Shown here: positions 21,814 through 32,649 of the stretch, piece by piece
How the letters are laid out: the number at the start of each line of letters is the position of its first letter
Numbering within the stretch: the first letter of the stretch is position 1
DNA from: Haliotis asinina
Lineage: Eukaryota > Mollusca > Gastropoda > Lepetellida > Haliotidae
Direction: 5' to 3'
NCBI RefSeq assembly: GCF_037392515.1
Contig: NC_090283.1
Span: 25,684,249-25,748,248, forward strand
Length of the DNA stretch: 64,000 nucleotides
The notes under the pieces: generated by a model
What the model saw: the letters and a program-made list of their open reading frames with translations, nothing else
Databases searched by the model: none
Told to the model about the DNA's origin: nothing
Program-made: the position numbers and the translations under genes

Positions 21814-23110
21814 TAGTCTGGTTCATAATTATTGAGAATTTTTCTTTTTACTTTGAGCTATCCTAACACCTCAACTGATTCACTGATACTTAAAACTAAG
21901 TAATGGTATAAGGGAGGTAACTCATCTTGGCCTACTGAGTATAGTACAATTAGAGTTACCTCCCCTGAATTTGTAGCAGACGTCATTTTCCTCAGCACTA
22001 TCAACAATGTCTGCTGAAGATAAAAGAAGGTTGATTTTTGAGTTGTGTAATCAAGGAATTGATGATGTAAATACATTGGCAGAGAGAACAGGAACTCCTC
22101 TTTCTACTGTGTATAGGATTAGGAAGAATTTTAAAGAGGGAAAGGATTTGGGGCACCAGAAAGGAGCAGGGAGACCCAGAAAATTGGACTTCTCAGATCG
22201 CGTCCGGCTTGGAATTTTAGCGTCTAAAAAGCAAAGGGCAAGCATCTCCAACATCAGGTATGAAATGATAGAAAGGGGATCAACAGTTGTATCAAAATCT
22301 ACAGTTAGAAGAAATTTGATTGATCTTGGATGGGAGAAAAAGACTGGAATTCCTTCTCCTCTCATGAAACAAGAACATAAAGACAGGCGTGTTGAGTGGT
22401 GTTTGGCACATGAAAACTTTGACTGGGAAAATGTGATTTTTACTGATGAAAGCTCAATATGGGTATATCCCAATAATGTGAAAATATGGACAAAGTCTGC
22501 GTCAGCACCGTTGTATCGACGACCTAAATACAGCCCAAAGTTTCATGTATGGGGAGGGATATCCTTATTAGGAACGACCCCGCTGTGTGTGTTTGAGGGA
22601 AATCTGACAAGTCAACGCTACACTAACATATTAGATAATTTTCTCCTTCCAAGTGCACATGTGTTTTATGGAAATGACTGGATTTTGCAGCAAGATAATG
22701 ATCCTAAACACACCGCAAAACATGCCAAGCAGTGGTTTCAGGAGAAAAATGTGACTGCATTACCATTTCCTGCATATAGTCCTGACTTAAATCCCATTGA
22801 GAACATTTGGGGGGTGATGAAGGAATGTGTGAATCAAAAGGGGTTGACAAAAATTGAAGACATGACGAGAGAAGTGGTCCGATACTGGGACAGCATAACT
22901 CACGAGACACTAACCTCTCTGATAGGAAGTATGCCTACCTGTCTTAGACTGTGCCGTGAAGCTCAAGGAGACTTGATAAAATATTAAATTGTTACCTACA
23001 CAACATGAACAGGTCAGTTCACTTTAACAATACATTCAATTTTATCTGATTTGTTCTCGTTTAATAATATGAAATGCTTTAGCTATTCTCAATAATTTTG
23101 AACCATACTG
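21814..23110 (+). mobile_element. Tc1-like DNA transposon, apparently complete
   Basis: About 1.3 kb, flanked by the TA target (21812-21813 and 23111-23112). The terminal inverted repeats pair TAGTCTGGTTCATAATTATT at the left with the reverse complement of AATAATTTTGAACCATACTG at the right, continuing to ATTGAGAAT. Copy B has the unfilled site at 62059-62068 (GTTAGTATATGAC). The transposase frame inside is intact. A further inverted pair, GGGAGGTAACTC and GAGTTACCTCCC, lies near the left end (21916-21964). Confidence 0.92.
22007..22987 (+). CDS. Tc1-like transposase (DD34E), intact
   Basis: Uninterrupted frame of 326 residues, the usual length for Tc1-family transposases, which cut and paste the element at TA sites. 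The N-terminal half has paired helix-turn-helix regions (RTGTPLSTVYRIRKNF near residues 24-39; a GRPRKL linker near 55; a second HTH over 75-105). The DDE domain has FTDESSIW (first Asp about residue 147), LQQDNDPKH (second Asp about 229) and SPDLNPIENIWG (Glu), with 34 residues between the last two, i.e. DD34E. The ATG follows soon after the left terminal region. It could still produce protein; whether it is expressed is unknown. Confidence 0.92.
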   Translation: MSAEDKRRLIFELCNQGIDDVNTLAERTGTPLSTVYRIRKNFKEGKDLGHQKGAGRPRKLDFSDRVRLGILASKKQRASISNIRYEMIERGSTVVSKSTVRRNLIDLGWEKKTGIPSPLMKQEHKDRRVEWCLAHENFDWENVIFTDESSIWVYPNNVKIWTKSASAPLYRRPKYSPKFHVWGGISLLGTTPLCVFEGNLTSQRYTNILDNFLLPSAHVFYGNDWILQQDNDPKHTAKHAKQWFQEKNVTALPFPAYSPDLNPIENIWGVMKECVNQKGLTKIEDMTREVVRYWDSITHETLTSLIGSMPTCLRLCREAQGDLIKY

Positions 23111-24031
23111 TATATGACCAGATGGTGGCCACGTCAATACGTGCAAACATATAGTTGCGGGTACAGCAACGTGCAATGAACGTGCACAAAGTAGTGTGAC
23201 TATGTGACCCAGTCCACTCAGGTGTGAATAGGTATTTCCTAAGGATGGGAGAGTGGCAATAACCTGTTGCGCGTAGTGGCTGCAAATAGTTGTGAGCCTT
23301 CCTAGGAGTAGAGATTGATCATATGATGTGCCGTTGAAATTGATATCCAGTGATCGAGGGAAACAAAGCTTTTTAGGAGTACATGTGCAGATGGGAAGGA
23401 CTATATATAAGTAATAAAAAGACACATCCTACAGACCACAGGGACGGCAAGATGTGTATATGTCAACTTCTTATTGTGAATGTGGGCTTGCATCCTTGTC
23501 AGAGGTGTAACCATACACTACGAAACGTCGTGTCATACTAAGTGATGACTGTCAGATTTTACGTGCGCTTTTCAACACGATACGTATTTCGGGAACCCGA
23601 GGCAATTTGGTTTGATCGATAGAGGCTGATTTTGAACGAAAGTTACGGCAAATATTAAATTGTATGTATTTTGCATTTGCCCGAAGTGGAGAGGAGAGTG
23701 GAAGTATGGAGTAGTTTAGGCTCGATTTTGTTTCCTTATTCTTTTTCCTATATGTTGTTTTTGTAATAATACAAACTGGTTAGGTAAGGTTGACAGACAG
23801 CTTTGATTGAATATACCTACGACTTTGGAGATGTGAGTGTTATTCATCAGCTTAGGAGTGTTGGTAGTCTGAGGTGAGTTAATATTTATCATCACGCAGG
23901 CAATTTAATAGCCATATCGTGACGAGAACGATTAATTTTATGCATGGTAATTAATGATAAATTGTTGAAAAAAAACGTCAACGGAGGACAGTAAAATAAG
24001 TAGATTATAACAAATTCGAGTTTAAAACAAG

Positions 24032-24422
24032 TAGTTGGCGAGTGGTCCTGTGTGTAGTGCTCAGGTCACAAAATCAGTTGAAGTTGAGCACCGTTGAGCT
24101 CGGACAGTCCTTGGATGAGTAGCCGTGTTTGGCACTTTGACTCCTGAGAGGACGTCGGTCCTGCCCCACAACGAAGCACACGTGAAACATGTGGTCCCAC
24201 CTTAGGCAAGTGAGTTTGTTCAAGAATTGCCTCTGTCCACCCACCAGAAAATGGATAGCCGGTGAGATAAAGTCATGTGACTATAACCTACTAGCGCCTA
24301 ACAGGCAGCTTGGGTTATCTGGGGTAATAACAATGATGTTCAGTGTATGCACTCAGAGCATGTCCCTTAGTGATGTGGATGAGGCGCCATATAAGTACTC
24401 TTATTAATATTCTTATTACTAG
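24032..24422 (+). mobile_element. 5S-rRNA-like SINE with L2-type tail
   Basis: 24076-24135 resembles the 3' half of 5S rRNA, including the internal promoter region: AAGTTGAGCACCGTTGAGCT, then CTTGGATGAGT and AGCCG. The tail has GAGGCGCCATATAAGTACTC followed by TTATTA repeats, as in L2-like LINE ends. Copy B reads straight through (near 62910-62925, ACAAGTGGTTAGATTTGAAA), so this is an A-only insertion. 5S-derived SINEs (SINE3 class) are known from other animals. Confidence 0.7.
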
Positions 24423-24429
24423 TTAGATT

Positions 24430-24540
24430 TAAAACAGTTTAGCCATAGATGACGATACCAGACCATATGTTACCAACAACTGAATGTAGGTCACCACACT
24501 AGGGGCCATGGTGGTACATTGTAGTGTTAGGTATGTGTTG
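24430..24540 (-). mobile_element. Fragment of the (ACTC)n-tailed LINE 3' region
   Basis: Reverse complement carries CCTAGTGTGGTGACCTACAT then TTCAGTTGTTGGTAA, as in the 3' region of the LINE at 25031-28416. Confidence 0.45.
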
Positions 24541-25030
24541 TTTTAACTGCATTTGTAAACGCTCACGTGATTCTCTTCCTGTGCAGTGTGTGCATTTGCT
24601 TAAAGCTTTCTGTCAGTTGGCATGTGTGTTCTTTCTGTCATCCATGGTATGCCTACATCTTGATGTGTCAATGACATCAAAATGATATAAACAAAACATA
24701 ACATTCCGCCAAATCCGCACATGACGTAATCTCTGCCTGCGTCCATGTCCAAGTAATGTCGTCCTGTACCAAACTCACGTCCTGAAACAAATAGATTTCT
24801 TTAGCCCAAAACCGACTGTCACCAATCGATATGATATAAAGAACGAAAACAGGAACATGTCAGGTTTAACTCATTTATATCGTAATTTTTGTATGTTTTA
24901 TATGGTGTATGCTACGTATTCAGTATGTTTAGATCATTGCATCAAGACGTATAATCCTTTCTCTGAAATAATGTGTTGTTACAACGCCCAGTATATCATC
25001 CTGTAAAGCATCATGGTTAAAAACACTAGT

Positions 25031-28000
25031 ATTATGCACTCAAAGACTGTAACCTAATGTATTTCTTAGTGTTACCGATCCAATTCAAACATTTTCTGAT
25101 GAACTAAATATTATTGCTGACGAATGTATTCCTAAATCCTCTACAGTCCCACACATTCGTACACCATGATTTAACAGTGACTGCAAACATGCTAGAAAGG
25201 CGAGAAAGAAGGCAGAACAGCTTTTCCGTCGACATCCAACTGCCAAGACTCATCGCACTTTTAGCAACACAAACGACAGTCATGACAAAATTATGTTTCT
25301 AAAATCAACTCACGAGCACCAATTTCTAAGGTTTGGAATATGGTGAAGAAAATTAAAGGCAAAGGATCTAAATGTAGTGTCCACCACCTAAAGGAGGGTG
25401 ACACTCTTCTAACTGAAGCTTCTGTTATTACCAATAAAATTGGTGAACCGTTTGCTAAACATTCCTCCTCAACTAATTATTTACCAGCATTTAAGAAATT
25501 TAAAGACTAAGAGGAAAAAAAGAAAATTAATTTTAATTCAGACAATGGGGAGGATTATAAAGAAGTTTTTTTTATCCATTCATGAGCTCCACACTGCCCT
25601 TGGTCAAGCTCATGACACCGCTTCAGGGCCCGATAATATACATTATCAGCTACTTAAATATTTACCTGAATCATCTTCAGAAACATTATTGACTGTCTTT
25701 GACAATATATGGACTTCTGGCCATTTCCACCATCATGGAGAAGCGTTATTGTCATTCCTATCCCTAAACCTGGCCGGAATCATACTGATCCTTCTAACTA
25801 CCAACCAATAACACAGCAAGACTATGGAACGCATGATTAATAATCGTTTATTTTGGAAACCAATAACCTCATCACTAACATTCAGTGGGGTTTTCGCAAA
25901 AACAGAAGTACCATCGATCATTTGGTACGTTTGGAATCTTTTATTAAAATTCCATATTGAATAAACAGCATGCTGTATCATTTTTTCGACTTTGAAAATG
26001 CATATGATACGACATGGAAGTGTGTCATTCTAAAAGATCCCCTTGACTTTGGTTTTGAGGGGCCGTTTACCCCAAATTATATCTCAATTTTTAGAAGACA
26101 GACAATTTCAAGTCAGAGTGGGGTCTACACTCTCTGACCATTACAATCAGGATCAGGGTGTCCCGCAAGGAAGTATTTTCTCTGTTAACTTGTTTAGGAT
26201 TAAAATCAACAGTTTATCAAAGGTCGTAAATGATGCAATCGATGGATCACTTTTGGTGGATGATTTTAACATTCCTTGTCGCGGCAAAAGCATGCATACT
26301 ATTGAACGGCAGTTGCAGTTATGTTTGAATAAGATTAAATGGTGTCTTGAAATTGTTTTAAATTCTCAAAAGCCAAGACCAACTACATTCATTTTTGCAG
26401 GAAATATAAACCAAGGATCTAGATTTAGTATTGGATGAATCTACTATCAAAGTTGTAAAAGACACCTGACCTTCCTACCGCACATAAATAGTGAAAGACT
26501 AAATGCATGAAGGCAATGGACTGATTCATTAAAAGTAGTTTCAAATTGCAACTGGGGAGGGGATCAGAAGACAAATCCCTCACCCGATCAAAACTTAATT
26601 ACGGCTCCATTTTATATGATGGAGCATGCAAAAGTAACCTCAAACTATTAGATTCAGTACACCGCCAAGGCCTAAGACTTTGATGATTTAGAACTTCTCC
26701 TGTTGACAACCTTTGTGTCGAGGCAGATGAGCTATCTCTTACATAGCGCCGTATTAAAGTATATTTACAATACATTACAAACCTACACTCTAACAAATCT
26801 AATCCTGCATATAACTGTGTTTTCAATCCTCTATATGAGGATTTATACAATAAGAAATCTCTCTTGTTCTGCCTCTTGGTATAAGAATTAAACCATTTTT
26901 ATTTGCTGCCGGTATTGAGCTGGGAAATAGTTCCTTCCCGCCTTCTTTCTTCTCCTCCTTGGAAGTTGGTTAGGCCACAAGTTGACCTAACATTAACTAT
27001 GTTTAAAAAGTCAGACAAGAATGATTTACTATATAACCAGGGATACAATCAATTAAAAAGTAAATATAGCAATTACAAGTCCTTCTTTGCAGTTGGATCC
27101 AATGACGGTGGCACAGTAGCGGGTGCCACTGTCACTGGGTCCTGAACAACATCTTCTAGATTACAATAAGATTACAGGAAAACAGCTCTATTTTACAGCT
27201 GAAGCAAATGCAATATTAACAGCTCTTAAATATATTCAAAGACATCCTAAGCATACATAGTACATGATCTATTCAGACTCCCTTTCTTGTCTTCGGGCTA
27301 TCAAAAACTTATCATGTAAACATCCACTTTTAATAGAAATTCTTAAACTGTTTATATAATGATCTTGGTACTGGCCAATACGACATCGTCTTTTGTTGGT
27401 TACCCAGCCACGTAGGCATTTCTGGTAACACGATGGACGATCTTGCTGCCAAGGCAGCACTCTGTGACACCACTTCTTATACCATACTCAGATTATAAAC
27501 CTACAATTAGATCTTACATCTGTGATCAGATGCAGAAGAAGTGGGAAACTCAAGTAGGTAGAAATAAATATAAACCTGATATTGGTTATACCTATTTGGG
27601 TTGTCAGTCCAGATCTGAAGAGGTCATCATGCGACGATGTCGCATTGGCCACAAAAGATACATTCACGAATATATACTAAAAGGTGAGGATTCTCCGTTT
27701 TGTAACCTTTGTGATGAAAGAATGACAGTCAAGCATACTTGACTGTGTTGAGTATTCCATCACAAGGACAACTATTTCAAATCAAGAACAATGAAGGATC
27801 TTTTAACAATACTAGTTCTCATTTAATCATTGCCTTTTTAAAAGAATTAGATCTGTTAACTGATGTGTAAATAGATAAATATTTTATAATTGGAACTTGA
27901 AATTAGTAACTCAATGTGTTAGTGGCTCTACCCTCAAATGGGGTTAAAGTACTGTAAAATTATTGTCCTCCTGAGAGGGTACTTAAGTCCAGAAACACTT

Positions 28001-28416
28001 GATGTAATTTAAGTTTTCCGGGTTTTTAATCGTAGTTTGTTTCTCATTTTAATGTATGGCTAATTCTCCGCATAAAAGCCAATGGCTGAGGGGATGGTGT
28101 AAATCCATCCAGGGTCCATGTAGGTACCAAAAGTAATGTAAATCCCCATGTTCCCTAGTGTGGTGATCTTACCTTCATCAGTTGTTGGCAATCTACAGCC
28201 CATTTTTATATTGTATTGTCCTCTATAGTAGAACTGTTTTAGATCTAATTACCACTTTTACATTTTCTGTGATATTCTAGTTGGTATTACTGTCCTCCGT
28301 TGACAGGTTTTTATAATGTGCCATTGATTAATGTGTAGTTTTGTAATTAATCCTTCTCGTCACGACATGGCTGGAATATTGCCGATGTGACGATAAGTTG
28401 TAACTCACTCACTCAC
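25031..28416 (+). mobile_element. Non-LTR retrotransposon with RNase H domain and (ACTC)n tail, defective
   Basis: 5'-truncated LINE. Readable ORF2 pieces: TASGPDNIHYQLLKYL (near 25620), IPIPKP.G..HTDPSNYQP (25750-25810), FFDFENAYDT (near 25985), DQGVPQGSIFSVNLF (near 26150), SLLVDDFNIPCRGKS (near 26255; VDD box), then RNase H with YSDSLSCLRAIKNL (near 27270) and CWLPSHVGISGNTMDDLAAK (near 27390), and a C-terminal CNLCDERMTVKHT. The 3' end is GGCTGGAATATTGCCGATGT then (ACTC)n. Many stops and frameshifts. An imperfect duplication AAACACTAGT / AAAGCACTAGT flanks it (25021-25030, 28418-28428), and copy B has the unfilled site near 63087-63097. With RNase H it fits the I/Nimb-type group better than CR1 (inference). 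Confidence 0.82.
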
Positions 28417-28574
28417 TAAAAGCACTAGTGACTTCATATGTATGTCCATGACACTGTCGTACAGCTCTTTGGTCGCTGACTGCAGCTGGGGTTGAACCTG
28501 TGATCACGACATTGTTTACCTAAACACAGACAAATGATAAGAAAGTGGCTTGTGGACTTGTTTTCCCATGGTAA

Positions 28575-28806
28575 ATTGGTGATCTATAGCCAAGGTTTTA
28601 TATTGCATTGTCCTCTTTAATTAAACTGTTTTAGTTTCACATGCTTGTTTTATGTTCATATCTGTGATACCCTAACATTTTTACTGCCCTTCGATGGCAG
28701 GTTTTTATGTTCTAAATTTATTAATTTAAAACTGATATAAATTAAATTGGTTTCGTCACGATATGGCTGCAACATTGATTAAAATTTAACTCACTCACTC
28801 ACTCAC
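28575..28806 (+). mobile_element. 3' fragment of the (ACTC)n-tailed LINE
   Basis: Carries GGTGATCTATAGCCAAGGTT, ACTGTTTTAG, the CGTCACGATATGGCTGCAAC block and (ACTC)n. Confidence 0.65.
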
Positions 28807-29120
28807 TTATGGTAAAACTACCCACACTCGCTCACAAGAGAGTACCGTTATTTTCAAAAACACAGGTGCCTACTCGTTTACGCCCATGATGCTCCCCTTG
28901 GTAGCTGATTTCCGCGAGCTTGTCGTTCTGGTCTCAGCGCTATATTTTGCGTTCATTGTGGTGATTGATAATATGTGTATACAATGACCATTCGATATCT
29001 TTAGCTGCTTCATATGAGTACTATGGTTACATAAATCTCCGTAATATGGATTCTTTTCTCGGTCTGCTGCGATTTGTCAATGTCAAATTGTCAAATGTTT
29101 CCACCAGTCATGTTAGAAGA

Positions 29121-29471
29121 GGAGTGAAGTAACTGCAAGCGAAACTTTGGATCTTTAGCGAAGCATGTTAGAATATGACACGCGTATAGTTGAAATCAGA
29201 TCTACAAAGCGTGAGATGGATATTCAGACAGAGAAGTGTCAGGGAGTATTTTATTTCGATGTATATTGTTTTACGCCGCGCTCAGCAATATTCTAGGGGT
29301 GAAGTAACTGTAGGCCAGACTTGGAATCTTTTAGCGAAGCATCTTAGAATATGACATTAAAATCCAATTGAAATCAGATTTACAAAGGGTAAACTGGACA
29401 ATCAGATGGAGAAGTGTTAGGTAGTATTTTATTAGGTTGTATATTGTTAAGCCCGCAATCAGCAATATTCT
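29121..29471 (+). repeat. Tandem duplication of about 175 bp
   Basis: Two diverged copies starting GGAGTGAAGTAACTGCAAGC (29121) and GGGGTGAAGTAACTGTAGGC (29296), each ending AGCAATATTCT. Function unknown. Confidence 0.75.
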
Positions 29472-29869
29472 CGGTAGACGACGACAGTCTGTATATATTG
29501 AAGGGGGAAAAAAGGATCACATGAAAGCACAAGTGTTCTTTATTTCTTCCAAGGTTTCCTCACGAGCTATGGGATACAGAGCTTGAAAAACATAAAGGAG
29601 CTTGTGTTTTCACGAATTGCTTATTTTACACGTGTCAGGAGAAGATAATCCATCATTTATTGCTGCCGAACTGTATTCGTCCCTACTCGAGTCTTACAGA
29701 TCAATCTCCGGGGTTACAAACACATAAAATGTGGATCATTGCACAACTTACACCTTGAAGAATCTCACCCGTGATAAGCGCATTTTTTCCCAGTACCATG
29801 GCAACAGGACTTGACCCAGACAGCAATCCCGTTTCCACGAGTGTTACGACCATGAGCTGTAACAGCTGT

Positions 29870-30190
29870 AACATATCAGTGGCTGAAGAATGGTAGTAAA
29901 TCCAGCCATGCAGGTAATAAAAGTAATGTAAGTCCCCATGGTTCCTAAAACGGTGATCTACTTTCAGTTGTTAGTGATCTATAACCATGTTTTATATTGT
30001 AGTATCCTCTTTAAGTACACTGTTTTAGTTCTACATGCTAGTTTTATGTTCAGACCTGTGATTCTCTAGTATTTTACAGTTCATCGTCGACAGGTGTATC
30101 TCTTCACAATGTTTTCATTTGTATATTGTTTTTGTCACGATGTGGCTGAGATATTGGCGATGTGACTTGGAATATTACCACGCTCACTGT
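29870..30190 (+). mobile_element. 3' fragment of the (ACTC)n-tailed LINE
   Basis: Shares GTAATGTAAGTCCCCATGGT, the GTTAGTGATCTATAACC block and TCACGATGTGGCTGAGATAT with the LINE at 25031-28416; the ACTC tail has decayed. Confidence 0.6.
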
Positions 30191-30199
30191 TGTAACATA

Positions 30200-30810
30200 T
30201 CTCTCGAGCTTTACTCGACAAAATCACATATAGCTATGTGCAGTCTTACATGAACTGACCCACAGATGGCACTACAATCTTGACATATTTCTGTGTAGCC
30301 TTGACGCCAAAACCTGATTCAGCACAATACATTGTACTGCAATCGCCCTCAATTTTCTAGCAGTAAAGTAATATCCGAAATATCAGTCCTAAATCCCCAT
30401 GGGGAAGATATGAACGATGCTCAATAACCACAGCTTCAACAGCATCCCCACTATCAACAACAGAATCCTCACAAACATCAGAGTGAATTATTGAGTTTTA
30501 ATCTGCTTTTAGCAATATTCCAGCAAGGGACACCTGAAATAGGCTCCTTTCGTTTTGTCAGTGTGGGAAACCAACCCAGATCTTCAGCATAGCACGTGGT
30601 CACTTGAACCATTTGGCTAGCCATAACGACCGAAACAACATCAGAAGCATCCTTACAACAAACACTGGCAAGGTTAAAATACTTGCTGTTCATAAATACT
30701 GCTGGCGATTCATGCAGGAAGTTGGAGTAATGTAAGTCCCCATGAACCCTAGTAATGTGGCTATGCCCTACCTGTTGCTGGTCAATAGCTGGTGTTTTAG
30801 TGTTCATATA
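30200..30810. other. Mostly unrecognised, with a short LINE tail fragment
   Basis: Near 30725-30800 there is GTAATGTAAGTCCCCATGAA, related to the LINE tails. I see nothing else. Confidence 0.35.
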
Positions 30811-30812
30811 TA

Positions 30813-31930
30813 CTGAGTAAAAAAAGAAACTTCACACAAAAAAATAAAAATAATGAATAATGCTTCTCTGATGATACATCTATTTATCCGGAATGGAATC
30901 CCTATCTTTCGACCCAAGAAAAACGTGAGCAAAACCCACTTAACCCATCCTTTCGTCGTGCAAATGACGTTAGTGCCAAATCAGCCAAATCGGGTTGTCT
31001 ACGTGTGACGTCACGAGCAGAAGACCGTCATATCGTCCTACGTCACCTATGTGACAGATTTCTGTCGGCTAAACAAACCAGGGCTGAGATGTTTAGAGGT
31101 CGACTGTCCTCACAGACCATTCGAAATCGGTTGCGAGCTGCCAGTCGCCATTCTCGACGTCCATATCGTGGGCCAATATTGACGCCGTTTCATCAACGTC
31201 ACCTCCGATGGACCCAGAGAGACTGGAGTCGAGTCGTCTTTAGCGATGAATCCAGGTTTACCCTCAGATTCGCGGACGGAAGGCATAGAGTATGGAGACG
31301 ACGTCGTGAACGGTACGCCTAGTGTTGTGGACAGGAAGTCGACAGATTCGGGGGCGGAAGTTGGTGTGGGGTGCATGGTGTGGGGTGCTGTCTGTGGGAA
31401 TAACCGTTCCCGACTTCTGGAAATCCGTGGAAACCTCACAGCTGCTGCTACCACGACCAGGTTCTCACCCCTGAACTCGTTCCTTTCATGGAGATTCATG
31501 GCCAAGGTCTACAGTTCCAGCGTGATAATGCTCGGCCGCATAACGCGATGCTGACACGAAATTTCCTTCAAAACGCTGGAATCAACATCATGGACTGCCC
31601 ATCGAGGTCCAATGACCTCCATGTGTGAAGCCCATTTTCTGGTGTCCCCCGCCGTGATATTGCTGGAATATTGCTATAAGCGGCGTAAAACTAAACTCAC
31701 TCACTCACTCACTCACTCCAATGACCTCCATCCAATAGAGCACGTTTTGTGGTCTTGGGAAGCTACCTGAAGAGCGTCACGTATTCTTGGACGGGTTTCT
31801 GAAGCTAACGAGTGGGTGTGTTCCTGACGATGGACAGTCTTGATAGATGACCATCGGTCTAAAGAAGTAGTTCATGTACTAAATTGCGGAACACTGTGAC
31901 AGTTAAAACGCCTGGAACAGTAGGTGAAGG
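30813..31930 (+). pseudogene. Tc1-like transposon with broken transposase
   Basis: The left end reads ACTGAGTAAAAAAAGAAACTTC after TA. The transposase has an HTH (LSSQTIRNRLRAASRHSRRP), HLRWTQRDWSRVVFSDESRF with the first catalytic Asp, then after a frameshift MVWGAVCGNNRSRLLEIRGN, then RDNARPHN with the second Asp, and finally PIEHVLWSW with the Glu. The third block is split by a 94-bp SINE insertion (31623-31716). It is not the same subfamily as the intact element at 21814. I could not find the right terminal repeat. Confidence 0.8.
31623..31716 (+). mobile_element. 5'-truncated SINE nested in the Tc1-like element
   Basis: Starts GTGTGAAGCCCATTTTCTGG, includes TTGCTGGAATATTGC and ends in (ACTC)n. 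Flanked by a perfect 15-bp duplication TCCAATGACCTCCAT (31608-31622 and 31717-31731). Confidence 0.9.
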
Positions 31931-31983
31931 GTCACGACCAGATGCTTCAGCCTGAGGCTATGGGCCAAGTGTCGACAACCAGG

Positions 31984-32328
31984 TGTGACAAACAACTTAA
32001 ATATGTTGGTACGACATCCCGCTCCGGTGCCTGACTGAAAACGTGACGATAAGGTCAGGAACTGGGTCAAGGGGCTCAGGGGTAGGACGCAAACTCCTAC
32101 CCATAAGAACGAAGGTTTTTTTCTGAGCAGGGAGAGACAAAAGAGGCGGCAGACGGCGGCAGGGTAGACGACCGATGCACAACCAACAACCTCTCCGGCA
32201 GCCCGCAGCAGAAAAGGTCCCGAGCGAGACTGAGGGCCAAAGCCAGAGCCAGAACCAAAGCCAGTTTAAACCTGTACTTTCTCTTTAAAATAAAAGTAGC
32301 CTGGATTGACGAAGCGTGTTGTGTTACA
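31984..32328. repeat. Candidate solo LTR
   Basis: A 345-bp stretch starting TGTGACAAACAAC and ending GTGTTGTGTTACA, so its ends form an imperfect inverted pair. It has AATAAA near its right end. No target duplication found; the orientation is inferred from the AATAAA only. Confidence 0.25.
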
Positions 32329-32419
32329 CATGACATCAATGGTACATCTACACCCAGTAGTCCGTTACTAATGACACATCTGACCCGACATTCTGTTAAC
32401 AAAGATGTACTTGATTTAC

Positions 32420-32645
32420 ATTAGTGAGTTTAGTTTTAGTATTTCAACAATATTTCTTCAGTATCACGGCGGGGAACACCAGGAATGGGCTTCATATCAT
32501 TGCACCCAAATGGGGAATCAACCAGTCCTGGCATTGTACATTCGATAACAATGTACAATGTGTTATATACCACTTTCTATTACCCATGGCGTCTACTGCG
32601 ACGAGCGAACGCTTTAAACACTGGGCTACCCCACCGGCCCCTGAT
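32420..32645 (-). mobile_element. tRNA-derived SINE, interrupted
   Basis: On the minus strand it starts with GGTAGCCCAGTGTTTAAAGC and CGTTCGCTCGTCGC, like the tRNA-related head of the SINE at 39612, and ends with GAAGCCCATTCCTGGTGTTC and a decayed ACTC tail. A hairpin CATTGTACAT / ATGTACAATG (32532-32541, 32551-32560) sits in the middle, where the B box is expected. Confidence 0.55.
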
Positions 32646-32649
32646 TTGC

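Larger units (their letters stand above)
1320..29060 (+). repeat. Segmental duplication, copy A
   Basis: This long unit recurs downstream in the same orientation as copy B. Collinear blocks seen by eye (A to B): 1320-1500 to 41459-41640; 2735-3470 to 41633-42240; 6500-7050 to 42412-42960; 7825-8030 to 44495-44700; 8034-8640 to 49512-50230; 8710-8880 to 56145-56295; 11335-12295 to 56293-57245; 17190-18580 to 57248-58776; 18590-20460 to 59532-61470; 20800-21115 to 61590-61885; 21655-21813 to 61888-62064; 23111-24035 to 62065-62920; 28417-29060 to 63087-63515. The blocks are separated by transposons present in only one copy. The unit holds one complete SDR gene. The outer boundaries are approximate. 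Confidence 0.88.

Noticed and set aside
22051..22473. 140-codon minus-strand frame
   Set aside because: It is the antisense shadow of the intact Tc1-like transposase.
24076..24135. Functional 5S rRNA gene
   Set aside because: Only part of the 5S sequence is recognisable, with many changes, and it is followed by an L2-like tail; it fits a SINE better.
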